Assembly (NCBI GenBank): GCA_005473895.2
Contig: SRJI02000007.1
Span: 26,001 to 90,000, forward strand
DNA: 64,000 nt
Direction of reading: 5' to 3'
Origin: Carideicomes alvinocaridis
Lineage (GTDB): Bacteria > Pseudomonadota > Alphaproteobacteria > Rhodobacterales > Rhodobacteraceae
The position numbers and the translations under genes were made by a program. How positions within the stretch are numbered: position 1 is the first letter of the stretch; every line of letters begins with the position of its first letter. Below the pieces are notes generated by a model that saw only the letters and a program-made list of their open reading frames with translations, was not told where the DNA came from and searched no databases. This document shows, piece after piece, positions 11,221-20,727 of this stretch.

Positions 11221-13851
11221 TCACTCCTCCAGCGCCGCCTTCAGGTCGTAGAGCGCCTGCAACGCCTCGCGCGGGGACATGTCGTCGGGGTGCAGCTCCT
11301 TCAAACGCGCTTCCACGGCGGATTCCTTCGCCGGAGCCGCCCTGGGCATCGGCGGCGGCGCGGCGGCGAACAACGGCAGGTCGTCGATCAGCGCCTTCTG
11401 CCCTGCCCCGCCCTCGCGTTCGCCCTTTTCCAGCGCTTCCAGCACCACCCGTGCGCGCTCCACCACCGAGGCCGGCAGCCCGGCGAGCTGTGCCACCTGC
11501 ACGCCGTAGGACCGGTCGGCCGCGCCGCGCCGCACCTCGTGCAGGAAGATCACGTCGCCCTCCCACTCCTTCACCGCGACGGTAGCGTTTTCTACCCCGG
11601 ATAGTTTGCCGGCCAGCGCAGTCAGCTCATGGTAATGCGTGGCAAAAAGCGCGCGACAGCGGTTCACCTCGTGCAAATGCTCCAGCGTGGCCCAGGCGAT
11701 GGACAAGCCGTCATAGGTCGCCGTGCCGCGCCCGATCTCGTCGAGGATCACCAGCGCCCGGTCGTCGGCCTGGTTCAGGATCGCCGCCGTCTCCACCATC
11801 TCGACCATGAAGGTGGATCGCCCCCGGGCCAGGTCGTCCGAGGCGCCGACGCGGGAGAAGAGCTGGCTCACCAGCCCGATATGCGCCTCGGCGGCGGGCA
11901 CGTAGCTGCCCATCTGCGCCAGCAGCGCGATCAGCGCGTTCTGCCGCAAGAAGGTCGATTTCCCCGCCATGTTGGGGCCGGTGATGAGCCAGGTCGCGCC
12001 CTCGTCCAGCGCGCAATCGTTGGCGATGAAGGGCGCGCCCTGCCCGCGCAGGGCCTGCTCCACCACCGGATGCCGCCCGCCGGTCACGTGGAACACGCGG
12101 CTGGCATCGACATGGGGGCGGCACCAATCCTCGGCCCGCGCGAGGTCGGCGAGCGACAGGGTCAGGTCGTATTCTGCCAGCGCCAGCGCCGCCGCGCCGA
12201 CCTGGGCGGAGCGGTCCAGAATGGCCTGTCTCAGGCTGGAATAGTGACGCTTTTCGATCTCCAGCGCGTGGTTGCCGGCGTTGAGGATCTTGGTCTCCAT
12301 CTCCGACAGCTCCACCGTGGTGAACCGCACCTGGTTGGCGGTGGTCTGGCGGTGGATGAAGGTCTGGGCCAGCGGCTCCGACAGCATCTTCTGCGCGTGG
12401 GTCGCGGTGCATTCGATGAAATAGCCCAGCACGTTGTTGTGCTTGATCTTCAGGCTGCCGATGCCCGCCTGTTCCACGTAGCGCGCCTGCATCTGGGCGA
12501 TGACCGACCGCCCCTCGTCGCGGAGCTTGCGCGCCTCGTCCAACTCCTCGTCGAAGCCGGTGGCGATGAAGCCGCCGTCGCGGGCCAGCAGCGGCGGTTC
12601 GGCCACGAGGGCGCTGTCCAGCAGGTCGATCAGTTCCTCATGCCCGGTGAGCGCCCTGCCGGCCTGCGCCAGCAGATCCGGCAGGTCGAGGCCCGCGCAG
12701 ATCTCGGTCAGTTCCGCTGCCTGCGCCAGCCCGCCGCGGATCGCGGCAAGGTCGCGCGGGCCGCCGCGGTCCAGCGACAGACGGCTGAGCGCACGGTCGA
12801 GATCCGGCACGCGGCGCAGCGCCTCGCGCAGGTTGGCGGCCAGCGCGGTCTCGGTCAGGGCGAAATCCACCGCCTCGTGCCGCGCCGCGATGGTCGGCAG
12901 GTCGAGGACGGGCGAGGACAGCCGCCGCTCCAGCAGACGCGCGCCGCCCGAGGTGACCGTGCGATCCATGGCCGACAGCAGCGACCCGGCGCGGCCGCCC
13001 GTGGCGCCTTGGGTAATCTCCAGCGACCGGCGGGTGGCGGCGTCGATCTGCATCACGCCCGAGACCGCCTCGCGCTGGGGCTTGCGCAGGAAGGGCAGCT
13101 TTCCCTTCTGCGTCAGCTCCAGGTAGTCGACGATGGCACCCATCGCGGCCACCTCGGCCCGCGTGAAACTGCCCAGCCCCTCCAGCGTTGCCAGGTCGTA
13201 GAGAGCCAGCAGCCGCTTTTCCGCCGACCCGGAATCGAAACTCGCGCGGGACAGGGGCGTCAGAGAGGCGCCGGATTCAGTGACTGTTTCGGCCCAATCC
13301 GCCTCCTGCGCCTCGGAGATCAGCAGCTCGGAGGGTGCCAGACGCGCCAGCTCGGGCGCCAGCCGCACGGGCGGCATGGGCATCACGTGGAACGCGCCGG
13401 TGGAGATGTCGACCCAGGCCAGCGCACCCTCGCCCCGCACGTCCGAAAAGGCGGCGAGGAAGTTGTGGCGCCGCGCCTCCAGCAGGCTTTCCTCGGTCAG
13501 CGTGCCGGGGGTGACCAGGCGGATGACCTCACGCTTCACCACGGATTTCGATCCGCGCTTCTTGGCCTCGGCCGGGCTTTCCATCTGCTCGCAGACCGCC
13601 ACGCGGAACCCCTTGCGGATCAGCGTCAGCAAATAGCCCTCGGCCGCGTGGACCGGGACGCCACACATGGGGATGTCGTCGCCGTCATGCTTGCCCCGCT
13701 TGGTCAGCGCGATGTCGAGCGCCTGCGCCGCCGCGCCCGCGTCGTCGAAGAACAGCTCGTAGAAATCGCCCATCCGGTAGAACAGCAGCGCCTCCGGGTG
13801 CTGCGCCTTGATCTCCAGATATTGCGCCATCATCGGCGTGACCGCTGACAT
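11221..13851 (-). CDS. mutS: DNA mismatch repair protein MutS
   Basis: 876 residues. Recognises mismatches and recruits MutL. The N-terminal mismatch-binding domain has [10 protein letters not shown], where the Phe-x-Glu equivalent is GDFYE. The ATPase domain has Walker [18 protein letters not shown] near residue 630 and [15 protein letters not shown] further on. Residues [15 protein letters not shown] form the start. It stands alone on the minus strand, convergent with grpE and divergent from maeB, and fits the MutL at 39711-41603. Length is normal. Confidence 0.97.
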   Translation of the reverse strand: MSAVTPMMAQYLEIKAQHPEALLFYRMGDFYELFFDDAGAAAQALDIALTKRGKHDGDDIPMCGVPVHAAEGYLLTLIRKGFRVAVCEQMESPAEAKKRGSKSVVKREVIRLVTPGTLTEESLLEARRHNFLAAFSDVRGEGALAWVDISTGAFHVMPMPPVRLAPELARLAPSELLISEAQEADWAETVTESGASLTPLSRASFDSGSAEKRLLALYDLATLEGLGSFTRAEVAAMGAIVDYLELTQKGKLPFLRKPQREAVSGVMQIDAATRRSLEITQGATGGRAGSLLSAMDRTVTSGGARLLERRLSSPVLDLPTIAARHEAVDFALTETALAANLREALRRVPDLDRALSRLSLDRGGPRDLAAIRGGLAQAAELTEICAGLDLPDLLAQAGRALTGHEELIDLLDSALVAEPPLLARDGGFIATGFDEELDEARKLRDEGRSVIAQMQARYVEQAGIGSLKIKHNNVLGYFIECTATHAQKMLSEPLAQTFIHRQTTANQVRFTTVELSEMETKILNAGNHALEIEKRHYSSLRQAILDRSAQVGAAALALAEYDLTLSLADLARAEDWCRPHVDASRVFHVTGGRHPVVEQALRGQGAPFIANDCALDEGATWLITGPNMAGKSTFLRQNALIALLAQMGSYVPAAEAHIGLVSQLFSRVGASDDLARGRSTFMVEMVETAAILNQADDRALVILDEIGRGTATYDGLSIAWATLEHLHEVNRCRALFATHYHELTALAGKLSGVENATVAVKEWEGDVIFLHEVRRGAADRSYGVQVAQLAGLPASVVERARVVLEALEKGEREGGAGQKALIDDLPLFAAAPPPMPRAAPAKESAVEARLKELHPDDMSPREALQALYDLKAALEE

Positions 13852-14060
13852 TCGACCCCCTGTCCGTGCTTGCGCGGACCTTACAAATCCCCCCTGTCCC
13901 GCGAAAGCCGAAATCAGGCCGCCCGCAATGCGCCGCGCGTTTCACGGAGACACCCGCGCTTGACCCGCAAAACCCGCTCTTTCCCCGCGGCGGTGAAGGA
14001 GGCAGTTGAGGCGCCACCGCGAACCGCGTAACCAGATCCCGCCGATGAGGGAGAGAGAGC

Positions 14061-16316
14061 ATGTCGAAATCCAAGATCACCCGCGAGGAGGCCCTAGCCT
14101 TCCACCTCGAACCCTTTCCCGGCAAGTTCGAGATCTCGGCCACCGTGCCCATGACCACCCAGCGGGACCTGAGCCTGGCCTATTCCCCCGGCGTCGCCGT
14201 CCCCTGCGAGGCGATCGCGGAATCCCCTGAGCTGGCCTACGACTACACCAACAAGGGCAACCTCGTGGCGGTGGTGTCGAATGGCACCGCGGTGCTGGGG
14301 CTGGGCAACCTCGGCGCGCTGGGGTCCAAGCCGGTGATGGAGGGCAAGGCGGTGCTGTTCAAGCGCTTCGCCGACGTCAATTCCATCGATATCGAGCTGG
14401 ATACCGAGGACCCGGAAGAGTTCATCAAGGCCTGCAAGCTGATGGGCCCGACCTTTGGCGGCATCAACCTCGAGGACATCAAGGCGCCGGAATGTTTCAT
14501 CATCGAGCAGCGGCTCAAGGAAGAGATGGACATCCCCGTCTTCCATGACGACCAGCACGGCACGGCGGTGATCTGTGCCGCCGGGCTGATCAACGCGCTG
14601 CACCTCTCGGGCAAGAAGATCGAGGAATGCCGCGTCGTGCTGAACGGCGCGGGTGCTGCGGGGATCGCCTGCCTGGAGCTGCTCAAGTCGATGGGCGCGC
14701 GGCACGAGAACTGCATCATGTGCGACACCAAGGGCGTGATCTACCAGGGCCGCACCGAGGGCATGAACCAGTGGAAATCGGCCCACGCGGTCAAGACCGA
14801 GCTGCGCAGCCTCGAACAGGCGATGGAGGGGGCGGACGTCTTCCTCGGCGTATCGGTGAAGGGCGCGGTGACCCAGGCGATGGTCGAGTCGATGGCCGAC
14901 AACCCGGTGATCTTTGCCATGGCCAACCCCGACCCCGAGATCACGCCGGAAGATGCGCACGAGGTCCGGCCCGACGCCATCGTCGCCACCGGCCGGTCGG
15001 ATTACCCGAACCAAGTCAACAACGTGCTGGGTTTCCCCTATCTCTTCCGCGGCGCGCTCGACATCCATGCGCGGGCGATCAACGACGAGATGAAGATCGC
15101 CTGTGCCGAGGCGCTGGCGGCGCTCGCGCGCGAGGACGTGCCGGACGAGGTGGCGCTGGCCTATGGCCGCAAGCTGACCTTCGGGCGGGATTACATCATC
15201 CCCACCCCCTTCGACCCGCGGCTGATCCACCGGATCCCGCCCGCGGTGGCCAAGGCCGGGATGAAGACCGGCGCCGCGCGGCGGCCGATCGTCGACATGG
15301 ATGCCTACGAGATCAAGCTCAAGGCGCGGATGGATCCGACCGCCTCGATCCTGCGGGGCATCAACGCCCGGGCCCGGCAGGCGCAGGCCCGCATGATCTT
15401 TGCCGAGGGGGACGACCCGCGGGTGCTGCGCGCCGCGGTGATGTACCAGCGCACCGGCTTCGGCAAGGCGCTGATCGTGGGCCGCGAGGCGGATGTGAAG
15501 GCCAAGCTGGAGGCCGCCGGCATGCCCGACGCCGTGCGCGAGCTGGAGGTGGTGAACGCCGCCAATACCGGCCAGCTGGAGACCTACAAGGAATTCCTCT
15601 ACCACCGGCTGCAACGCAAGGGTTACGACCAGACGGACATTCACCGGCTGGCCGCGCGGGACCGCCACGTCTTTGCCGCGCTGATGCTGGCGCATGGCCA
15701 TGGCGACGGGATGATCACCGGGGCGACGCGCAAGTCGGCCCATGCGCTGGACCTGATCGGCCATGTCTTCGACACCGATGCGGAGCATGGCGCGGTCGGC
15801 ATCACCGCGATCCTGCACAAGGGGCGCATCGTCTTCGTCGCCGACACGCTGGTGCATGAATGGCCGGACGAGACCGACCTTGCCAATATCGCCGAACGCG
15901 CCGCCTCGGTCGCGCGGGACATGGGGCTGGAGCCGCGGGTCGCCTTCGTGTCCTTCTCCACCTTCGGCTACCCGGTGTCGGAGCGGGCGGAGAAGATGCA
16001 TCTTGCGCCGAAGGTGCTGGAACGGCGCGGTGTCGACTTCGAGTTCGAGGGCGAGATGACCGTGGACGTGGCGCTGAACGCCAAGGCGCAGGCCGCCTAC
16101 CCGTTCTCGCGCCTGACCGGCCCGGCCAACATCCTCGTGGTTCCGGCGCGGCACTCGGCCTCGATCTCGGTCAAGCTGATGCAGGAGATGGCGGGTGCGA
16201 CGGTGATCGGTCCGATCCTGGCCGGCGTGGATCGGCCGATCCAGATTTGCTCGATCACCTCCACCGCGACCGACATCCTCAACATGGCGGTGCTCGCGGC
16301 CTGCAAGGTGGGGTAA
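14061..16316 (+). CDS. maeB: NADP-dependent malic enzyme with C-terminal phosphotransacetylase-like domain
   Basis: 751 residues. Decarboxylates malate to pyruvate with NADP. The malic domain spans about residues 1-420, with YTNKGNLVAVVSNGTAVLGL, FHDDQHGTAV and the cofactor motif LNGAGAAGIACLELL. A phosphate acetyltransferase-like domain (about 430-751) has FAEGDDPRVLRAA and LVVPARHSASI; in MaeB this domain is generally regarded as regulatory. GAGGGAGAGAGAGC precedes the ATG. A monocistronic unit is likely, with an AT-richer gap downstream. Confidence 0.95.
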   Translation: MSKSKITREEALAFHLEPFPGKFEISATVPMTTQRDLSLAYSPGVAVPCEAIAESPELAYDYTNKGNLVAVVSNGTAVLGLGNLGALGSKPVMEGKAVLFKRFADVNSIDIELDTEDPEEFIKACKLMGPTFGGINLEDIKAPECFIIEQRLKEEMDIPVFHDDQHGTAVICAAGLINALHLSGKKIEECRVVLNGAGAAGIACLELLKSMGARHENCIMCDTKGVIYQGRTEGMNQWKSAHAVKTELRSLEQAMEGADVFLGVSVKGAVTQAMVESMADNPVIFAMANPDPEITPEDAHEVRPDAIVATGRSDYPNQVNNVLGFPYLFRGALDIHARAINDEMKIACAEALAALAREDVPDEVALAYGRKLTFGRDYIIPTPFDPRLIHRIPPAVAKAGMKTGAARRPIVDMDAYEIKLKARMDPTASILRGINARARQAQARMIFAEGDDPRVLRAAVMYQRTGFGKALIVGREADVKAKLEAAGMPDAVRELEVVNAANTGQLETYKEFLYHRLQRKGYDQTDIHRLAARDRHVFAALMLAHGHGDGMITGATRKSAHALDLIGHVFDTDAEHGAVGITAILHKGRIVFVADTLVHEWPDETDLANIAERAASVARDMGLEPRVAFVSFSTFGYPVSERAEKMHLAPKVLERRGVDFEFEGEMTVDVALNAKAQAAYPFSRLTGPANILVVPARHSASISVKLMQEMAGATVIGPILAGVDRPIQICSITSTATDILNMAVLAACKVG

Positions 16317-16432
16317 GCAGAAAATTCACAGCGAATTCGAGTCTTTACCCGAAAATCAAAGGCTTAGAGATATGTTGTTACTTGCGTAGTGACGCAGATT
16401 GAGCATATCCTCTGTGTAGGTGCATAGAACAC

Positions 16433-16464
16433 CAAAAAAATGGGCCCACTCGAAAGTGGGCCCC
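16433..16464 (-). terminator. Strong rho-independent terminator on the minus strand
   Basis: Reading the minus strand, GGGCCCACTTTCGAGTGGGC forms a 9-bp stem GGGCCCACT/AGTGGGCCC when extended, followed by an A and seven T. It faces a minus-strand transcript coming from the 16480-16710 region; no annotated gene lies in that direction, so a short transcript must use it. Confidence 0.85.
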
Positions 16465-16478
16465 AGTAGTGAAGCTAC

Positions 16479-16589
16479 CTACAAGGGCAGCGCAAGTTGC
16501 CTCGGCTTAGGCCATCGGCGGGTGTGGGCGCACACCCACTCCTGCCGACCCAAGCGAAGCCTCGAATACGAGCGTACGAATACGACCAT
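16479..16589 (-). CDS. Candidate 36-residue Arg-rich peptide
   Basis: 36 codons from ATG (16589-16587) to TAG (16481-16479). The ATG is preceded at 6 nt by AAAGGAGGT, complementary to the 16S rRNA 3' end over 8 or more bases, a far better ribosome site than most genes here have. The peptide is basic and aromatic, with YSRLRLGRQEWVCAHTRRWP at residues 8-27, one Cys and no membrane segment. It lies in a transcript bounded by a candidate promoter and a strong terminator. The mRNA has a hairpin GGGTGTG/CACACCC inside the frame. I do not recognise a named family. It may instead be only a structured RNA. Confidence 0.55.
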   Translation of the reverse strand: MVVFVRSYSRLRLGRQEWVCAHTRRWPKPRQLALPL

Positions 16590-16619
16590 ATCCAACCTCC
16601 TTTCTCGAGATACCAGAGA

Positions 16620-16652
16620 GGGTCTGGTGACCCATCCGAGGCGCTATGCCTC
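16620..16652. other. Tandem hairpins in the leader of the small minus-strand transcript
   Basis: GGGTC-TGGT-GACCC at 16620-16633 and GAGGC-GCTAT-GCCTC at 16638-16652, both perfect 5-bp stems. An alternative pairing CCAGA/TCTGG competes with the first. They lie between the 11-codon ORF and the Shine-Dalgarno sequence of the 36-codon ORF, so a regulatory leader is possible. Confidence 0.45.
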
Positions 16653-16679
16653 AAATTCGCTAGGCGGAGTCCGGCGCAT
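16644..16679 (-). CDS. Candidate 11-codon leader ORF
   Basis: Minus strand ATG at 16679, stop at 16644, encoding MRRTPPSEFEA. GGGAGG lies 8 nt before the ATG. It ends inside the GAGGC/GCCTC hairpin, 55 nt before the next ATG. It could be a leader peptide, but short frames of this kind also arise by chance. Confidence 0.3.
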   Translation of the reverse strand: MRRTPPSEFEA

Positions 16680-16710
16680 ATCTTGTGCCTCCCGAGAAGA
16701 AGGTGGCTAA

Positions 16711-16739
16711 ATAGTGGCTGTATCAGGCGTGTTGATCAA
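16711..16739 (-). promoter_or_regulatory. Weak candidate promoter of the small minus-strand transcript
   Basis: Minus strand TTGATC (16739-16734), 17-nt spacer, CACTAT (16716-16711). The predicted transcript to the terminator would be about 270 nt. The -10 fit is poor. Confidence 0.3.
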
Positions 16740-16795
16740 GCAAACGTTGAGCTTGACTCGCAAAAATAGAATCCCCTGAAGTCAAAGAGTCACCC

Positions 16796-17662
16796 ATGAC
16801 CATCTGGAACCTCGGCTCCATCAATATCGACCGGGTCTACGACCTGCCCCGCCTGCCCGGCCCCGGGGAAACGCTGGCCTCCACCCGGCTGACCGAGGGG
16901 CTGGGCGGCAAGGGGGCCAACATGTCGGTGGCCGCTGGCCGCGCCGGGTCGCGCTGCGCCCATATCGGCGCGGTGGGGCCGGACGGGGACTGGTGTGTCG
17001 AGCGGCTGACGGAATACGGCGTCGATACCCGCCACATCGCCCGGCTGGGCGCGGCCACCGGGCATGCGATCATCATGGTCGATGCGGAGGGCGAGAATGC
17101 CATCGTCCTGTTCCAGGGGGCGAACCGCGCCATCGCCGACGAGATGATCGGCGCTGCGCTGGCAGAGGCGCAGACCGGCGACATCCTCCTGATGCAGAAC
17201 GAGACCAACGGACAGGCATTTGCAGCCGAAACAGGGTCGAAACTGGGGCTGCGCATCGCCTATGCCGCGGCGCCCTTCGAGCCCGAGGCGGTGACCGCCC
17301 TCCTGCCCTTCCTCGACCTGCTGTTCCTGAACGAGGTGGAGGCCGCGCAGCTGGAAAAGGCCACGGGCCGCAAGGTGCAGGAACTGCCGGTGGCCGATAT
17401 CCTCGTGACGCTGGGCGCTCGCGGCGTGCGCTGGCACGGGGCCGACGGGGTGCGCGAGCTGCCGGCGCCGCGGGTGAAGGCGGTGGACACGACCGGAGCC
17501 GGCGACACCTTCACCGGCTACGTCCTCGCGGGGCTCGACCAGGGCATGCCGATGGAACAGGCGATCGGGCTGGCGACGCGGGCCGCCGCGCTGATGGTGA
17601 CGCGGCATGGCACGGCCGACGTGATCCCCGACTTGAAGGATGTGCGCGCCTTCCGGCCCTGA
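16796..17662 (+). CDS. PfkB-family carbohydrate kinase (ribokinase-like)
   Basis: 288 residues. ATP-dependent sugar or nucleoside kinase of the ribokinase fold; the substrate cannot be told. N-terminal GSINIDRVYDLPRLPGPGET and GGKGANMSVAAGRAG form the first PfkB signature. The second signature, DTTGAGDTFTGYVLAG near residue 230, holds the anion hole and catalytic Asp. The sequence before the ATG is a poor ribosome site. A cupin gene follows after 69 nt and could act in the same pathway. Slightly short for ribokinase (about 305) but complete. Confidence 0.85.
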   Translation: MTIWNLGSINIDRVYDLPRLPGPGETLASTRLTEGLGGKGANMSVAAGRAGSRCAHIGAVGPDGDWCVERLTEYGVDTRHIARLGAATGHAIIMVDAEGENAIVLFQGANRAIADEMIGAALAEAQTGDILLMQNETNGQAFAAETGSKLGLRIAYAAAPFEPEAVTALLPFLDLLFLNEVEAAQLEKATGRKVQELPVADILVTLGARGVRWHGADGVRELPAPRVKAVDTTGAGDTFTGYVLAGLDQGMPMEQAIGLATRAAALMVTRHGTADVIPDLKDVRAFRP

Positions 17663-17731
17663 GCGGATTGGGCGATGACCTCGGATCGACTTGGGTCTAG
17701 CCTCTGCGCGAATCCGCCAAGGAGGTTTTGC

Positions 17732-18220
17732 ATGAGCGACGACACCTACCTGATCCGTGCCGACGAGATCGCCTCGATGGAGGGGCTGCACAAGGTGCAT
17801 TTCATCGATCCCGGCGCGGTGCGCACCAACAAGTCCCTCGGCGACCGGACCGGCCTGACCGGCCTCGGCATCCACGTGATCGAGGTGGCGCCGGGCCAGG
17901 CTTCCACCGCGCTTCACATGCACCACGACGAGGACGAGGGCGTCTTCATCCTCGACGGGACCGCGACGGCGGTGATCGGCGACGAGGAGCACAGCGTCGG
18001 GCCGGGGGATTTCATCGGTTACCGCAAGGGCGGCCTGCCCCACCGGCTGATCAATTCCGGTGACGAGGTGCTGCGCGTGCTGGTCATGGGCCAGCGCCTC
18101 GCGGCCGATGTGTGCGATTACCCGGAGGCGGGCAAGCGCATGTTCCGCAGCGCGGGCCTGCCTGCCAACGTGGTGCCGCTGGACGCGGTGGAGACCCCGA
18201 GCGTCGGGCGCAAGAGCTGA
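17732..18220 (+). CDS. Cupin-domain protein
   Basis: 162 residues. Start MSDDTYLIR chosen because AAGGAGG lies 6 nt upstream; the frame continues a little further up without a ribosome site. A single conserved beta-barrel holds the cupin motif 1 residues HMHHDEDEGVFILDG (about 68-82) and motif 2 PGDFIGYRKGGLPHRLIN (about 92-109), with three His and a Glu able to bind a metal. It could be an isomerase, a dioxygenase or a sugar-binding protein. It is between the kinase and the transglutaminase-like gene on the same strand. Confidence 0.8.
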   Translation: MSDDTYLIRADEIASMEGLHKVHFIDPGAVRTNKSLGDRTGLTGLGIHVIEVAPGQASTALHMHHDEDEGVFILDGTATAVIGDEEHSVGPGDFIGYRKGGLPHRLINSGDEVLRVLVMGQRLAADVCDYPEAGKRMFRSAGLPANVVPLDAVETPSVGRKS

Positions 18221-18295
18221 TCCCGCTGGCCGGGCGGCGCGGCCGGGCTAGCTTCGGCGGGATGCGCGCGCGGGCGAACCAGGCGGGGGTGATGT

Positions 18296-19078
18296 ATGAA
18301 GCAGGATATCGAGGTTCATCTCGTCTACGAGGCCGACGCGCCGACCGACATGCTGCTGCAGATCGAGGTGGCGGACCTTCCCGACCAGCGTATCAGCGAC
18401 CCCCGGCTCGACACCACCCCGGTGGCGGAGTTTGCGCGGATCGGGGCCGAGGAAGGGATGGGCGAGCGGATCTGGATCCGGACCGAGGGCGAGTTCCGCT
18501 GCACCTACCGGGTGCGGGTGGAGGTGGATCGCCCGGCGCTCGACCTGGCCGCCCTGCCCGCGGTGCCGCCGCACATGCTGGCCGGTGACAAGGTGCGTTA
18601 TCTCATGCCGTCGCGCTATTGCCCCTCGGACGAGTTCCAGAACTTCGTCGCGGCGGAATTCGGCGGGTTGTCGGGCGGCGCGCAGATCGCCGCCATGCGC
18701 GACTGGATCAACGGCGCCTTCACCTACGTGCCGGGATCGAGCAACGCGCAGACCACCGCGCTCGATTCCTTCGTGCAACGCCAGGGGGTGTGCCGCGACT
18801 TTGCCCATGTGATGATCACGCTCGCCCGCGCGGCGGCGGTGCCGGCCCGCTTCGCCAGCGTCTACGCGCCCGGGGTCAGGCCGCCGGATTTCCACGCCGT
18901 GGCGGAGGTCTTCCTGGATGGCACGTGGCACCTGGTCGACCCGACCGGCATGGCCGGGCCGGACAGCATCGCGCGGATCGGCGTCGGGGCGGACGCGGCG
19001 CAGGTGGCCTTCCTGTCGTCGTTCGGCCCGCTGCGGATGCTCGAGCAATCGGTCTCGGTGACGGAGCTGCCGGGCTGA
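18296..19078 (+). CDS. Transglutaminase-like cysteine protease-fold protein
   Basis: 260 residues. The N-terminal beta domain (about 1-110) is followed by the transglutaminase-like core. The Cys-His-Asp triad is readable: GVCRDFAH (Cys near residue 164), DFHAVAEVF (His near 199) and LVDPTG (Asp near 214). The family includes proteases and peptidases of unknown substrate. No signal peptide is seen, so it is probably cytoplasmic. It is 75 nt after the cupin and convergent with the GST gene across a strong stem-loop. Confidence 0.85.
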   Translation: MKQDIEVHLVYEADAPTDMLLQIEVADLPDQRISDPRLDTTPVAEFARIGAEEGMGERIWIRTEGEFRCTYRVRVEVDRPALDLAALPAVPPHMLAGDKVRYLMPSRYCPSDEFQNFVAAEFGGLSGGAQIAAMRDWINGAFTYVPGSSNAQTTALDSFVQRQGVCRDFAHVMITLARAAAVPARFASVYAPGVRPPDFHAVAEVFLDGTWHLVDPTGMAGPDSIARIGVGADAAQVAFLSSFGPLRMLEQSVSVTELPG

Positions 19079-19111
19079 ATCGGGCCGGAACAGAGACTGA
19101 TTTCGCGTGGA

Positions 19112-19142
19112 GCGGGGCCGGGACGCGATCGCCCGGCCCCGC
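19112..19142. terminator. Bidirectional stem-loop between convergent genes
   Basis: GCGGGGCCGGG / CCCGGCCCCGC, an 11-bp perfect stem with a 9-nt loop, followed by a short T-rich run. It lies between the transglutaminase-like gene and the GST gene. Confidence 0.6.
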
Positions 19143-19151
19143 CACTTTGTC

Positions 19152-19853
19152 TCAGGCTTCGCGCGGGGGGATGTTGCTGGCCTTCTGCACCGCCGGCCGC
19201 TCGTAGAAGCGTTTCACGTAGGCCACGCAGTTGGGATGATCGTCCCAGCCGACCACGTCCTTCGCGCCGTAGAAATCCAGCGCGTTGAGCCAGGGCGCCA
19301 GCGCGATGTCGGCGACGGAGAATTCGCCCGCGATCCAGTCCTTCCCCTCGAGCTGGCCTTCCACCACGTTGAGCAGTCGCTTCGCCTCGCCGATGAAGCG
19401 GTCGCGGGCGGTCGGATCCTCCATCTTCGCCCCGGCGAACTTGTAGAAGAAGCCGAGCTGCCCGAACATCGGGCCGACGCCGCCCATCTGGAACATCAGC
19501 CATTGCGTGATGTGATGCCGCTCGGTCGCATTGTTGCCCAGCAGCTGGCCGGATTTCTCGGCCAGGTACAGCAGGATCGCGCCGGATTCGAACAGGGCGA
19601 TCGGATCGCCGTCGGGCCCGACCGGGTCGATGATGGCGGGGATCTTGTTGTTGGGGTTGAGCGACAGGTATTCCGGCGACCGGACATATTCGTCGCCCAG
19701 CGGCACCCGGTGCCATTCGTAGGGCAGGCCGGTCTCTTCCAGCATGATGGAGGCCTTCACCCCGTTGGGCGTCGGGAAGGAATAGAGCTGGATGACCTTC
19801 GGGTCCTCGGCGGGCCACTTGGCATTGATCGGGTGGTCGGTAACGGATTTCAT
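19152..19853 (-). CDS. Glutathione S-transferase family protein (YfcG/YghU-like)
   Basis: 233 residues. Start MKSVTDHPINAKW chosen; upstream residues in the same frame belong to the region opposite mscL. N-terminal thioredoxin-fold domain with YSFPTPNGVKASIMLEETG, where TPNG replaces the usual catalytic Tyr or Ser as in YfcG-type disulfide reductases, and ESGAILLYLAEK for glutathione binding. A C-terminal all-helical domain follows, with IAGEFSVADIALAPW. Probably a cytoplasmic disulfide-bond reductase. Monocistronic, divergent from mscL. Confidence 0.88.
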   Translation of the reverse strand: MKSVTDHPINAKWPAEDPKVIQLYSFPTPNGVKASIMLEETGLPYEWHRVPLGDEYVRSPEYLSLNPNNKIPAIIDPVGPDGDPIALFESGAILLYLAEKSGQLLGNNATERHHITQWLMFQMGGVGPMFGQLGFFYKFAGAKMEDPTARDRFIGEAKRLLNVVEGQLEGKDWIAGEFSVADIALAPWLNALDFYGAKDVVGWDDHPNCVAYVKRFYERPAVQKASNIPPREA

Positions 19854-20003
19854 CTGTTGCTCCTCTGCTACGGCTTGGCTGCAATGTGACACGGCACTCG
19901 CCCATTGAAAGGGCGGAACCTGTGCGATTGGGACATATCCTATGCGCGACGACGCAGGGGACCGGGTGGAACCCTGCGGGTCTGACGAACGGGAGCACAT
20001 GAC

Positions 20004-20435
20004 ATGCTGAACGAATTCAAGGACTTCATCGCCAAGGGCAACGTGATGGACATGGCGGTGGGCATCATCGTCGGCGCCGCCTTCACGGCGATCGTGAATT
20101 CCATGGTGGGCGACATCCTCAACCCGATCATCGGGCTGTTCACCGGCGGGTTCGACTTCACCAACAATTACTGGGTGCTGGCGGGGACGGTCCCGCCCGA
20201 TGCCTCGCTGGAGGCCGCGCGCGAGGCCGGCGCCTCGATCTTCGCCTACGGGTCGTTCCTGATGGCGGTGATCAACTTCCTCATCATCGCCTTCGTGGTC
20301 TTCATGCTGGTGCGTTACGTCAACAAGATAAAGGCCCTGGCCGACAAGCCCGACGAGATCGCGCCCGAGGTGCATACCGGGCCGTCGCAGCTGGACGTGC
20401 TGCTGGAAATCCGGGACGAGCTGCGCAAGGGCTGA
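20004..20435 (+). CDS. mscL: Large-conductance mechanosensitive channel MscL
   Basis: 143 residues. Homopentameric inner-membrane channel that opens under high membrane tension and releases solutes on osmotic downshift. N-terminal [20 protein letters not shown] and the first membrane helix [19 protein letters not shown] are classic; the second helix is at about residues 78-102. The periplasmic loop is of normal length. A strong stem-loop follows. Identification is secure. Confidence 0.96.
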   Translation: MLNEFKDFIAKGNVMDMAVGIIVGAAFTAIVNSMVGDILNPIIGLFTGGFDFTNNYWVLAGTVPPDASLEAAREAGASIFAYGSFLMAVINFLIIAFVVFMLVRYVNKIKALADKPDEIAPEVHTGPSQLDVLLEIRDELRKG

Positions 20436-20470
20436 CCGCCCGATAGCCTGCTCGATCCGGGATCATAGCC

Positions 20471-20508
20471 AGAGGTCCGGGGGGGCCAGCCGCCCCCGGA
20501 CCTCTTCC
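20471..20508 (+). terminator. Stem-loop terminator after mscL
   Basis: 13-bp perfect stem AGAGGTCCGGGGG / CCCCCGGACCTCT with a 9-nt loop, followed by a weak T-run (TTCCT). It lies 36 nt after the mscL stop. Confidence 0.65.
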
Positions 20509-20659
20509 TGCGTCCGCAGGCGCGGGGGGCTTTGACCGCCTCTCTCCCATCGCAAGACATCTCCGATCAGCCCACCGCAGGCCTCCCGAGGGCCGGCGCG
20601 CCATGGTGGCTATCCTCCGCCGATCACGCCGGGGAAAGCTGGGCCGGTTCGGAGAGCAC

Positions 20660-20684
20660 GGAACAACCCACGGTCGGGTCTGTT
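20660..20684 (+). promoter_or_regulatory. Weak EcfG-like promoter candidate upstream of the molybdenum hydroxylase
   Basis: GGAAC at 20660-20664, 16 nt, then TGTT at 20681-20684, 43 nt before the first gene. The general stress sigma factor consensus is GGAAC-N16/17-CGTT, so one position deviates. Confidence 0.25.
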
Positions 20685-20727
20685 TCTGTCTGGACGGTTC
20701 AAGACAGCGGATGCCATCGGAGAAACC

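Larger units (their letters stand above)
16317..16795. other. Unusual 479-nt AT-richer intergenic region
   Basis: Base composition is clearly lower in GC than the neighbours. On the minus strand it holds a candidate promoter, a short leader ORF, a 36-codon ORF with a near-perfect Shine-Dalgarno sequence, several hairpins and a strong terminator, listed separately. The left part, 16317-16432, shows only a small inverted repeat, AATTC/GAATT, at 16325-16339. No tRNA or transposon end was seen. Confidence 0.6.

Noticed and set aside
11629..13848. Plus-strand open frame of 739 codons opposite mutS
   Set aside because: Antisense to the complete MutS and without recognisable domains.
16317..16795. 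The possibility that the low-GC gap is an insertion sequence remnant
   Set aside because: No transposase fragment, no flanking terminal inverted repeats and no target-site duplication were visible; a small transcript explains the structure better.
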